Positions 34,905-42,818 of a stretch of 64,000 nucleotides of DNA are shown here, piece by piece. This stretch comes from Bryobacterales bacterium (GTDB lineage Bacteria; Acidobacteriota; Terriglobia; Bryobacterales; Bryobacteraceae). The notes beneath the pieces were generated by a model that saw nothing but the letters and a program-made list of their open reading frames with translations, was not told the DNA's origin and made no database searches. The first letter of the stretch is position 1. Each line of letters starts with the position of its first letter. A program made the translations under genes and the position numbers. The stretch is taken from NCBI GenBank assembly GCA_020847975.1, contig JADLBD010000110.1, positions 1 through 64,000 on the forward strand, written 5' to 3'.

Positions 34905-37724
34905 TTAGGAGCAGCCGCTGGTTCCGCCGCAGTTCTCGCACTTGTAACAAGAACCGTTACGGGTCATCAATCCGCCACACTCCGAGCACAGCGGGGCATC
35001 TTCGACCACCGGGCCGAAGGGGAGTGATTGTTGCGGCTCAGGTTCGGTGGGGCGAAGTTTGGTGGATTCGCCAGCCTCTGGGGCAACATGCTCAGGACCG
35101 AGGTACTTGGCCGCCATCCAACGGAAGATGTAATCCATGATGGACTTGGCGTAAGGCACCTGCGGGTTGCCGGTCCAGCCGCTGGGCTCGAAGCGGACAT
35201 GGCTGAACTTGTCGACGAAGAACTTCAGTGGAACGCCGTACTGGAGCCCGTAGCTGACAGCAGTGGCGAAGCTATCCATGAGGCCTGAAATTGTAGAACC
35301 TTCCTTGGCCATGGTGATGAAGATTTCGCCGGGGGTACCGTCCTCGAAGATGCCGACAGTGATATAGCCTTCGTGGCCGCCGATGGAGAACTTGTGTGTA
35401 ATGGACTGGCGTTCATCGGGGAGTTTACGGCGGATGGGCCGGTAAACGATACGCTCCTGAATGACAGGCTCGGTTTTGGCGGTGGCGGCGGATTTTGATC
35501 CTTTCCCGGCGCCGGAACTGAGTGGTTGAACACGCTTTGAGTTGTCGCGGTAGATGGCGACGGCTTTCAGCCCGAGACGCCAGCTTTCGATGTAGGCGTC
35601 CATAATGTCCTCGACTGTGGACTCCTCGGGCATGTTGATGGTCTTCGAGATAGCTCCGGAAATGAATGGCTGGACAGCGGCCATCATCTTGACATGGCCC
35701 ATATGGTGGATGAACCGGGTACCGTTTTGAGGGCGGAGGCTGCAATCGAAAACCGGCAGGTGCTCCGGTTTGAGATCCGGAGCGCCCTCGATGGTGCCGG
35801 TGGAATCGATGTGGCTGACAATGCGGTCGACTTGCTCGGTCTTGTATCCGAGGCGGATAAGGGCCTGCGGGACGGTGTTGTTGACGATCTTGATGACTCC
35901 GCCACCGACGAGTTTTTTGTACTTGACGAGGGCAAGATCCGGCTCGATGCCTGTGGTATCGCAATCCATCATAAAGCCGATGGTGCCGGTGGGAGCGATG
36001 ACGGTGGTCTGGGCGTTGCGGAAGCCCGATTCACGGCCTTTTTCGTAGGCTTGTTGCCAGACGAGTTTGGCGTTGTCCAGCATCGAGGCGGGCACCCGGC
36101 GGCTGTCGAGGCGGCTTGTGGATTCGCGATGCATACGAACAACTTCGAGGAACGATTCCTCGTTGACTGCGTATCCTGGGCAGGGTCCGGTGGCTTCCGC
36201 GATGCGGGCGCTGGTGAGATAGGCCTGGCCGCACATGACGGCTGTAATGGCGCCCGCGTAGTCGCGGCCCTGATCGCTGTCGTAGGGGATACCGAAGCTC
36301 ATCAGAAGCGCGCCGAGGTTGGCGTACCCGAGTCCGAGAGGACGAAAATCGTGGGAGTTCCTGGCGATTCTTTCCGTGGGGTAGCTGGCGCTGTCGACGA
36401 TGATTTCCTGGGCGAGGCTGATCGTGTCGACAGCGTGGCGGAAGGCTTCGACGTCGAATTCGCCGCCAGGGGAAACGAACTTCATCAGGTTGAGCGAGGC
36501 GAGGTTGCAGGCGGAATCGTCAAGGAACATGTACTCCGAGCAAGGATTGCTGGCATTGATACGAGCGGTCGCCTTCGAGGTATGCCAACGGTTAATGGTG
36601 GTGTCGAATTGGAGGCCCGGATCGCCGCACTGATGAGTAGCTTCGGCGATCTCTTTCATGAGATCGCGGGCGCGGAAACGCTTGAGGGGACGGTTGTCGA
36701 TGCGGGAACGGGTCCACCAATCGCGGTCTTCGACGACGGCGTGCATGAACTCGTCGGTGACACGGACGCTATTGTTCGCATTCTGGAAGAAGATAGAGCT
36801 GTAGGCTTCCCCGTCGAGTGAACTGTCGTAGCCTGCATCGATCAAGGTGTGGGCCTTCTTTTCTTCCTTTGCCTTGCACCAGACGAATTTCTCTATGTCG
36901 GGGTGATCGACATTGAGGATGACCATCTTGGCGGCGCGGCGCGTCTTGCCGCCACTCTTGATAACGCCCGCAAAGGCATCGAAACCCTTCATGAAGCTGA
37001 GCGGGCCAGAAGCTCGGCCACCACCGGAGAGAATCGCATCCTCTTCACGAAGCGTGGAGAGATTGGTACCTGTGCCGGAGCCCCATTTGAAGAGCATGCC
37101 CTCAGTCTTTGCGAGGTCAAGAATTGATTCGAGCGTATCGCCGACCGAGTTAATGAAGCAGGCCGAACATTGCGGGCGGTTCTCGCCATTGGATATTTTC
37201 TGGATGGCATCCGAGGATTCGTCGTAATACCAGCCATACCCGCGCTGCTCTTTCACGCCGACGTTGAACCAGACAGGGGAGTTGAAGCATGCTTTCTGGG
37301 TAAGCATGAGGTGAGCGAGTTCATCGCGGAAGTTGGCTGCGTCGAGATCGGTTTTGAAGTAGCGGCCGTTCCTGCCCCAACCAGCGATGGTATCGACGAC
37401 GCGACGAACCAGTTGGCGGACGCTGCGCTCGCGTTCGGGAGAGCCCATGCGCCCATGGAAATACTTGCTGGCGACAATGTTGGTAGCGGTCTGGGACCAA
37501 TCGGCGGGAACTTCGACATCGCGCTGTTCAAAGATGACTGATCCTTTATCGTTACCGATGGTAGCGTTTCGCAACTCCCATTGGATGTCATCATAGGGGG
37601 TTCGGCCGGGCTCCAGACGGGAGGTAAAGTACCGGGGAAAGACAACCCCGGTACGCTGAGCGACAGGCAAAGAGCGTTTCAACTCCCGCATGCGGACACT
37701 GAGATCGACACTAAGCTGACCCAT
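34905..37724 (-). CDS. nrdJ: Adenosylcobalamin-dependent ribonucleotide reductase (class II)
   Basis: 939 aa, the usual length for the long class II form. Seen are CFNSPVWFNVG, GTGTNLSTLREE, the active-site NPCSEYMFLDDSACNLAS segment (Asn-Pro-Cys-Ser-Glu with catalytic Cys/Glu), GLGYANLGALLM, PTGTIGFMMDCDTTGIEPD, and a C-terminal zinc-ribbon tail with four Cys pairs (CSECGG, CYKCENCGGTSGCS). It makes deoxyribonucleotides from ribonucleotides with coenzyme B12 as radical source and needs no oxygen. The promoter region carries an NrdR box. Probably co-transcribed with the two frames downstream. Confidence 0.96.
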   Translation of the reverse strand: MGQLSVDLSVRMRELKRSLPVAQRTGVVFPRYFTSRLEPGRTPYDDIQWELRNATIGNDKGSVIFEQRDVEVPADWSQTATNIVASKYFHGRMGSPERERSVRQLVRRVVDTIAGWGRNGRYFKTDLDAANFRDELAHLMLTQKACFNSPVWFNVGVKEQRGYGWYYDESSDAIQKISNGENRPQCSACFINSVGDTLESILDLAKTEGMLFKWGSGTGTNLSTLREEDAILSGGGRASGPLSFMKGFDAFAGVIKSGGKTRRAAKMVILNVDHPDIEKFVWCKAKEEKKAHTLIDAGYDSSLDGEAYSSIFFQNANNSVRVTDEFMHAVVEDRDWWTRSRIDNRPLKRFRARDLMKEIAEATHQCGDPGLQFDTTINRWHTSKATARINASNPCSEYMFLDDSACNLASLNLMKFVSPGGEFDVEAFRHAVDTISLAQEIIVDSASYPTERIARNSHDFRPLGLGYANLGALLMSFGIPYDSDQGRDYAGAITAVMCGQAYLTSARIAEATGPCPGYAVNEESFLEVVRMHRESTSRLDSRRVPASMLDNAKLVWQQAYEKGRESGFRNAQTTVIAPTGTIGFMMDCDTTGIEPDLALVKYKKLVGGGVIKIVNNTVPQALIRLGYKTEQVDRIVSHIDSTGTIEGAPDLKPEHLPVFDCSLRPQNGTRFIHHMGHVKMMAAVQPFISGAISKTINMPEESTVEDIMDAYIESWRLGLKAVAIYRDNSKRVQPLSSGAGKGSKSAATAKTEPVIQERIVYRPIRRKLPDERQSITHKFSIGGHEGYITVGIFEDGTPGEIFITMAKEGSTISGLMDSFATAVSYGLQYGVPLKFFVDKFSHVRFEPSGWTGNPQVPYAKSIMDYIFRWMAAKYLGPEHVAPEAGESTKLRPTEPEPQQSLPFGPVVEDAPLCSECGGLMTRNGSCYKCENCGGTSGCS

Positions 37725-37804
37725 AGTGGTGTTCCTTCAAAAGTAGTTGAAAAATAACGGGTTTGCGAATTGAGATGGCAAGGAGATCGAGCAGACGACT
37801 CAAG

Positions 37805-37834
37805 CTTGCCATAATACTAGCGTACTATGGCAAG
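37805..37834. promoter_or_regulatory. 30-nt near-perfect palindrome in the nrdJ control region
   Basis: CTTGCCATAATAC (37805-37817) and GTACTATGGCAAG (37822-37834) are inverted repeats with a single mismatch. It lies 81 nt upstream of the nrdJ ATG and only 3 nt from the NrdR box. It does not fit the NrdR consensus, so it could be a second regulator's operator or an RNA hairpin in the leader. Confidence 0.5.
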
Positions 37835-37837
37835 ATC

Positions 37838-37853
37838 CCACAATATATAGTGC
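37838..37853. promoter_or_regulatory. NrdR box upstream of nrdJ
   Basis: CACAATATATAGTG (37839-37852) matches the NrdR operator consensus CACWATATATWGTG with no mismatch. NrdR is the ATP/dATP-sensing repressor of ribonucleotide reductase genes. The box sits 115 nt upstream of the ATG; a -35-like TTGTGG overlaps it on the minus strand with a TAGTAT -10 candidate 18 nt further, consistent with repression by occlusion (inference). A typical second, evenly spaced box was not found. Confidence 0.75.
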
Positions 37854-38002
37854 CACGTCAAGGAATTTATCTATATGCGGTGCATCAGGTTACGGACACC
37901 CGAATCCGATGTTTCACCTAGCCCGTATAGATTTCAAGGATAACATTTCCCTGCAAGGTATTGAAAAGAAGCATTAAGTGGACGTAACCGCCGGAAGTTG
38001 AT

Positions 38003-38419
38003 TCAGCGCTCGCTGGGTTCGGCTGAATTTCTGAAAACCTCCTCGCGGATGATGCGGTTGGTGGCTTGAAGAAGGTATTCCTCAAGTGCGCGCTGGATCT
38101 CCTGATATTCGGGCCAGAGAGTTTTCTGAATGAAGCTTTGGGGAGCGCGGACCATGACGGTGGTATGGCGCTGGCGGCGGTAGCGGTAGGGATCGAGGCC
38201 ATACCGCCGGCAGAGGGCAACAAAGAGACGGCGAGACCATTCGTCGGCGAGGGTGAACTTAAACTCGGCGGGCCGTTCGACTTTTTCCGTCTCGCGGAGG
38301 CGCCGGCGGATGCGATCCATTGCCGCGGCGGCGGCAAGGCGTTCGCCCTCGGTGGTGGCGCCGGCAAAGAGCGCTTCAATACGGCGAAGTTTGTCACGGA
38401 GTTCGTCTTCGATTGTCAT
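38003..38419 (-). CDS. Conserved hypothetical protein, helical (DUF2786-like N-terminus)
   Basis: 138 aa. The N-terminal 45 residues (IEDELRDKLRRIEALFAGA, TEGERLAAAAAMDRIRRRL) resemble the KIRKLLALA-type helix pair of DUF2786. The rest contains DEWSRRLFVALCRRYGLDP and a long helix WPEYQEIQRALEEYLL. It is soluble, charged, with no signal. Divergent from the sulfatase-maturase-like gene (33 nt between starts). Function unknown. The overlapping frame 37918-38397 on the same strand is not coding-like. Confidence 0.65.
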   Translation of the reverse strand: MTIEDELRDKLRRIEALFAGATTEGERLAAAAAMDRIRRRLRETEKVERPAEFKFTLADEWSRRLFVALCRRYGLDPYRYRRQRHTTVMVRAPQSFIQKTLWPEYQEIQRALEEYLLQATNRIIREEVFRNSAEPSER

Positions 38420-38451
38420 GGAGCCCGTTGGTCAATGGTACACTCGGAACG

Positions 38452-39666
38452 ATGGCGAACGGGAGTATTCTTCCCATCTATGGAGATGGAGTTGTTGCCT
38501 CAACACTCGGCACGACTCCTCGGATAACGAGCCTGCTGATCAAGCCGGTTTCGGCGGTGTGCAACCTCGATTGCACCTATTGCTTTTATCTTGACCGGGA
38601 AACTGATCCATATCAGGCCTTGAGCAGGCGGGCGATGCAAGAGGAAACGCTGGAGCGTCTGATTGACAGCTTCCTGTTCTATTCCTATCCCAACAGCGTT
38701 TTCGCGTTTCAAGGAGGGGAACCAACACTTGCCGGGCTGCCTTTTTTCCGAAGGGTTGTGGAGCTTCAGAAGGAGCACGGGCGAAACGGACAGAACGTGA
38801 GCAATGCGATACAGACCAACGGGATGTTGATTGACGAAGAATGGTGCGCTCTGTTCCGCGAATACCGATGGCTGGTTGGACTTTCCCTTGATGGTCCGGA
38901 AGAGATTCATGATCTGCACCGGGTGAACAAGTCCGGACACTCTACGTGGAAGCGGGTGATGGAATCGCTGCGATTGATGCAAAGGGAAAAGGTGGATTTC
39001 AACGTTCTATGCGTGTTGAGCAAGGCGAACGTAGGGAGGGCGAAGGAGTTGTACCGGTTCTTCACCGGGCTTGGCGTAGACAACATTCAGTACATACCTC
39101 TTTCGGAGTTTGACGGAGACGGAAACCCGTTGCGCTATACGATCACGGCAGCGGAGTACGGGCAGTTCCTGTGCGAGACGTTTGATCTGTGGTGGCCGCA
39201 GAGACGCAAGATCCGCATCCGGACCTTCGACAATATCGCCGAGGCATTGGCCGGACAAAAGCCGGGGACGTGCACGATGCATGAAACGTGCGACAGCTAT
39301 GTAGTAGTGGAGTATAACGGCGACGTATACCCCTGCGATTTTTTTGTGGAAAAGGACTGGCGGCTGGGGAACATCGAGATCGACTCCTGGACGGAGATTG
39401 CCCGCAAGCAGCGAAGATACGCCTTCGCGAGAAAGAAGGCGCTGGCGCATTCAGAATGCGAGGTTTGTGAGTGGCAGGCGATGTGCCACGGGGGATGTCC
39501 GAAGTCAAGATATGCGATGAACCGGAGATTCGAAGACTTGGATTACTTTTGCGAGGCGTACCGGATGATGTTCCGGAAGTCCGTGCCTCCGCTGCGTGAA
39601 GATGTGAAGAAGATTCTGGGGCGCGAGGTGTCGTTGCCGCAGGTTCACTCGATCAGCCCATACTGA
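38452..39666 (+). CDS. Anaerobic sulfatase-maturating radical SAM enzyme (anSME-like)
   Basis: 404 aa from the ATG at 38452; the frame is open earlier, but that part overlaps the divergent gene. The radical SAM cluster motif is CNLDCTYCFYL (Cys36, Cys40, Cys43 approximately). It continues with FAFQGGEPTLAGLPFF, QTNGMLID, GLSLDGPEEIHD and, for the SPASM auxiliary clusters, CDSYVVVEYNGDVYPCDFF and CEVCEWQAMCHGGCPKSRY. This order is that of anSME, which converts a Cys or Ser in sulfatases to formylglycine. No sulfatase is encoded in the window, so it acts in trans. Confidence 0.9.
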   Translation: MANGSILPIYGDGVVASTLGTTPRITSLLIKPVSAVCNLDCTYCFYLDRETDPYQALSRRAMQEETLERLIDSFLFYSYPNSVFAFQGGEPTLAGLPFFRRVVELQKEHGRNGQNVSNAIQTNGMLIDEEWCALFREYRWLVGLSLDGPEEIHDLHRVNKSGHSTWKRVMESLRLMQREKVDFNVLCVLSKANVGRAKELYRFFTGLGVDNIQYIPLSEFDGDGNPLRYTITAAEYGQFLCETFDLWWPQRRKIRIRTFDNIAEALAGQKPGTCTMHETCDSYVVVEYNGDVYPCDFFVEKDWRLGNIEIDSWTEIARKQRRYAFARKKALAHSECEVCEWQAMCHGGCPKSRYAMNRRFEDLDYFCEAYRMMFRKSVPPLREDVKKILGREVSLPQVHSISPY

Positions 39667-39695
39667 GCGGCGAACCAGAAGGGACGAGGCTGGCT

Positions 39696-42032
39696 CTAGG
39701 CCATCGCAGTGGACTCGATGTGCTGCTCAAGGCGCTCGAGGAGCCGGTCCATTTCGCCCGCTTCCATGGGTTTGCGGAGAACAAAGCCTTCTCCCTGGGG
39801 GAAGAGGGTGGAGGCATCAGAATCCACACCATCGGTGAGGAGAACAAAGGCGGGCACCTGATCGCGAACACGATCGAAGAACTCGACCCAGTTGCTACCC
39901 GGGAGACGGACAGCGCAAAAGATGATGTCGATCTTGAGGCGGCGGAAGAGTTCGACTGCCTCCGCTTCGGTACTTATCGGAACGGCACGGTGGCTTCTGC
40001 TGGTCCAAAAAGAAACAAGGCGCCGTTGGGCCGCGGAGTCAGGCTCAAGGATGATGGCGGTAAGAGTTCGGGAGTTGTGAGCGGCTTTTGCTTGAACAGC
40101 GGTTTCCGCGGAGTGGACATGGAAGGCGGCGGGCAAATCGATTTCCATGCGACAGGCGTTCTCGCCAGCCTGAAGGATGCGCACATCGCCTCCTAACGAG
40201 TGAAGGATTCCGCGGCAGACACTGAACCCTAGAGACTCATTCTCACCGGCGTTGGGAACAGCGGGGAAATACTCATCACAAAGAAGAGCGCCGTACCGGA
40301 TGGTGATGACGACGCGGCGCTGCTGGAGGGAGGATTCAAAGCGCAAACTGTGATCGAGCGAAGGACGTGCCGCACGGGCGGCAAGGAGGACGAGGTTGCG
40401 GAGCACATGTTCCAATTGCCTAGCGGAACCAACAATCCATAACGGTTCGCCCCAGAGCGAGGTGGTGACGGCAATTTCGGAATGCGAGAAATCCTTGCGG
40501 CAGGAATCAATGACTTTGTGAAGAAGCGCATTTAGTTCAAGGGGAGCAGCCTCACCTTCATCCTGACGGATGACCTGGCTGTATCGCGACAAAATGGCGG
40601 AGGCGCGGAGTGACTCGTTGAGTATGGCGCGCGCTTCGTCGCCCTGGTCAAGCAGTTTATGGGCGAGTATGAGAATGGATTCCAACGGGCCCTTGAGTTC
40701 GCCTGCCACGCCGGAGATAATCTGCCCGGTAGCCGCGAGACGCTGGCTGCGCATCATCTGCTCTTTACGAGCTTGCATCTCCAATAGCTTCATGACCATT
40801 GCCACTTGATTGGCAAGATGTTGAAGAGCGACAAGTTCCTCCATGGAGAAGTGCCGGGGGCGGTCCGTATGGGCAATTTCGAGGACGCCCACCAATTCTT
40901 CGCGGGCAAACATGGGCAGCAGAATGACACCACTTGTATTCGGCTTGGGGAGCAGCGAGGAACTTGAAGCACCAGGGATGCGGAGGGGAGTGCGGTTGCG
41001 GAAGCATAGCGCGATGGAAGGAATGGACTTTCCGTCCTCCTTGGGGGCGGAGAGAGGGATGGGACCAGGCGCTGGTTCCGCCACGCACCCGCACAGAGAT
41101 TGTGTCAGACGGTCGAAGCGGTAGAGTTCGACCGAGGTGACTTCCAAAGCCCGGGGAACAGCGTGGCGCAGCTTACGCACCAGTTCCTCGAAGGCGGAGA
41201 TAGTGAGCAGTTCCTCACACAAGCCATGGATCCGACGAATGGCGCGACGCGCAGCCTGCCGGCGCCAGCGGCGAACGAGGACCAAGACAAGGAAACTGCC
41301 GAATGAGAGAACCGAGGATAAGACTATCTGGGGGGAAACAAGCCACTCGCGGCCGAGTAGGATCACGGAAGCCGCATCTGGGATCACCATGCGGAACTTC
41401 GCCTCGAACGGGGGGTTGATATTTGCCTGGCTGGCGGCACCGACTACGCGGACGCGGTCACCCACTTGATAGCGTCCAAGTCCGGTTCCGATACGACTAG
41501 CGGCGCGGGAGAGATACACAGGATATGGGACGGGCTGGCCATCATCGAGAAGGAGGTATTCGCCGCCGGAGTCCTCACCGAGAGCAACCACTCTACCTTC
41601 GATCAAGGCGGTGACGCCAAGTTCGGAAACAGATTGGAGTTGGTGGATCTGCCGGGAGAACGGCGGCGGCGGCTTGGTGTGGTTGAGGGTTGTCAGCTCC
41701 ACCATACGGAGGACAGGGAGGCCACCACGGTGGGTGATGACTCCACGCACCTGAAGTTCGTCCCCCGGGGTGACATGCTCGAACATGAAGTCAGGCGCCT
41801 CGAGGATGAGCCTGCCGCCGCGAGAATCGCGGATCGGAACCTGGGAGTAATCACCGAACAGAATAGGCTTCAAAGTGACGGTTCCCTGAAGGATCACGGA
41901 AGATCCTTCATACTCCGGAAGCAGAGTGGAAGGGTTTCGGGCGGCTGCTTCGCGCAGAGAAAGGGACACTTGTCCCGCCAGTGGAATAGCCAGCAGGAGG
42001 AGAGAGATCAGATTTGAAGTCCTGATAACCAT
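39696..42032 (-). CDS. Hybrid sensor-kinase-like protein with degenerate kinase and receiver domains
   Basis: 778 aa. Signal peptide (1-20), two OB-fold-like periplasmic domains (about 44-117 and 138-225), one membrane helix (about 236-254), a GAF domain (275-415), a DHp-like segment, an HATPase_c-like segment and a receiver-like C-terminus. Key residues are missing. The H-box reads SGVAGELKGPL, with Gly444 where the phospho-His should be. The N-box reads RNLVLLAARA, without the second Asn. No DxGxG G1 box is seen. The receiver reads FCAVRLPGS, with Ala707 in place of Asp. Lys754 in LRKP is kept. Its start overlaps the upstream HAD gene by 25 nt. Confidence 0.85.
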   Translation of the reverse strand: MVIRTSNLISLLLLAIPLAGQVSLSLREAAARNPSTLLPEYEGSSVILQGTVTLKPILFGDYSQVPIRDSRGGRLILEAPDFMFEHVTPGDELQVRGVITHRGGLPVLRMVELTTLNHTKPPPPFSRQIHQLQSVSELGVTALIEGRVVALGEDSGGEYLLLDDGQPVPYPVYLSRAASRIGTGLGRYQVGDRVRVVGAASQANINPPFEAKFRMVIPDAASVILLGREWLVSPQIVLSSVLSFGSFLVLVLVRRWRRQAARRAIRRIHGLCEELLTISAFEELVRKLRHAVPRALEVTSVELYRFDRLTQSLCGCVAEPAPGPIPLSAPKEDGKSIPSIALCFRNRTPLRIPGASSSSLLPKPNTSGVILLPMFAREELVGVLEIAHTDRPRHFSMEELVALQHLANQVAMVMKLLEMQARKEQMMRSQRLAATGQIISGVAGELKGPLESILILAHKLLDQGDEARAILNESLRASAILSRYSQVIRQDEGEAAPLELNALLHKVIDSCRKDFSHSEIAVTTSLWGEPLWIVGSARQLEHVLRNLVLLAARAARPSLDHSLRFESSLQQRRVVITIRYGALLCDEYFPAVPNAGENESLGFSVCRGILHSLGGDVRILQAGENACRMEIDLPAAFHVHSAETAVQAKAAHNSRTLTAIILEPDSAAQRRLVSFWTSRSHRAVPISTEAEAVELFRRLKIDIIFCAVRLPGSNWVEFFDRVRDQVPAFVLLTDGVDSDASTLFPQGEGFVLRKPMEAGEMDRLLERLEQHIESTAMA

Positions 42033-42655
42033 GTGTCCAATCCAGAGTCGGTGAAGTCGTGGATGACGAAGTCAGTTTCGGGAAGCTCAGCCGGAGTTGA
42101 TCTCACCGCAACGACCCGGCATCCGGCAGACTGTGCGGCCTCAATTCCTGTAGTGGAGTCCTCGAAAACAATGCAGCGCTGGGGAGGCTGTTCGAGAAGG
42201 CGTGCGGCAAGCAGATAGATATCGGGGGCAGGCTTCGGGTGACGGACCTGATGTCCGTGGACGACGGCTTTGAAATACGGGCGGAGGGATGCCTCATCGA
42301 GGAGGAAGTCCACATTTGCCGGCTCGGCGTTGGAAGCCACGCCGAGAGGGAGATTCTTGTAGCGCTCCAGGAACTGCCTGACTCCGGGTAGGAGGCTCTG
42401 TTCCAGGTGTGGGCGCATCTGTCGGCGATACAAGGCCTCTTTGGCCGCACCATGGGCAAACACTTCGGCATCCGTCAACTGCGGGCCGAAGAAGTCACGG
42501 ACGATTTGGTCGTTCCGCTTTCCGTGCATGCGCTCCATCATAGAATCGGCAGCAATGCCGTAATGCGATAGATAGATGGCCCAAGCTTCTGCATGAAGGG
42601 GATTTGAATCAATAAGGACTCCGTCCATATCAAGGATGATTGCAAAGGAATTCAT
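42008..42655 (-). CDS. HAD-superfamily phosphatase/phosphomutase (beta-phosphoglucomutase-like)
   Basis: 215 aa. HAD motif I is LDMDGVLIDS (8-17) with the two catalytic Asp. Motif II is the ASNAEP Ser, motif III is HPKPAPDIY with Lys, and motif IV is FEDSTTGIEAA. A helical cap lies at about residues 17-85 (type C1). It resembles beta-phosphoglucomutase and small sugar-phosphate phosphatases; the precise substrate is unknown. First gene of a two-gene overlap with the degenerate sensor kinase. Confidence 0.9.
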   Translation of the reverse strand: MNSFAIILDMDGVLIDSNPLHAEAWAIYLSHYGIAADSMMERMHGKRNDQIVRDFFGPQLTDAEVFAHGAAKEALYRRQMRPHLEQSLLPGVRQFLERYKNLPLGVASNAEPANVDFLLDEASLRPYFKAVVHGHQVRHPKPAPDIYLLAARLLEQPPQRCIVFEDSTTGIEAAQSAGCRVVAVRSTPAELPETDFVIHDFTDSGLDTWLSGLQI

Positions 42656-42818
42656 ATACTTAGGGACTCACAGTCTGGCAAACCTGACTACCCACGAAGG
42701 CGGCAGGAGCAAGGAGGAACAGAATCATCGAAAGCAAGAGATCAGTGGTACTTTTCAGTTTACTGCACCATATACATAGCTTCCCGGGCGCGCTGGATGT
42801 ATCTTGGAAAGATCAGAG

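Noticed and set aside
35694-36821. 375-aa frame opposite nrdJ
   Set aside because: Antisense shadow; nrdJ is complete.
37725-38002. Cobalamin riboswitch in front of nrdJ
   Set aside because: No B12-box-like conserved core was found; the region is explained better by the NrdR box and palindrome.
37918-38397. 159-aa minus-strand frame overlapping the DUF2786-like gene
   Set aside because: Composition Pro/Ala/Ser-rich; the 138-aa frame on the same strand has normal helical content.
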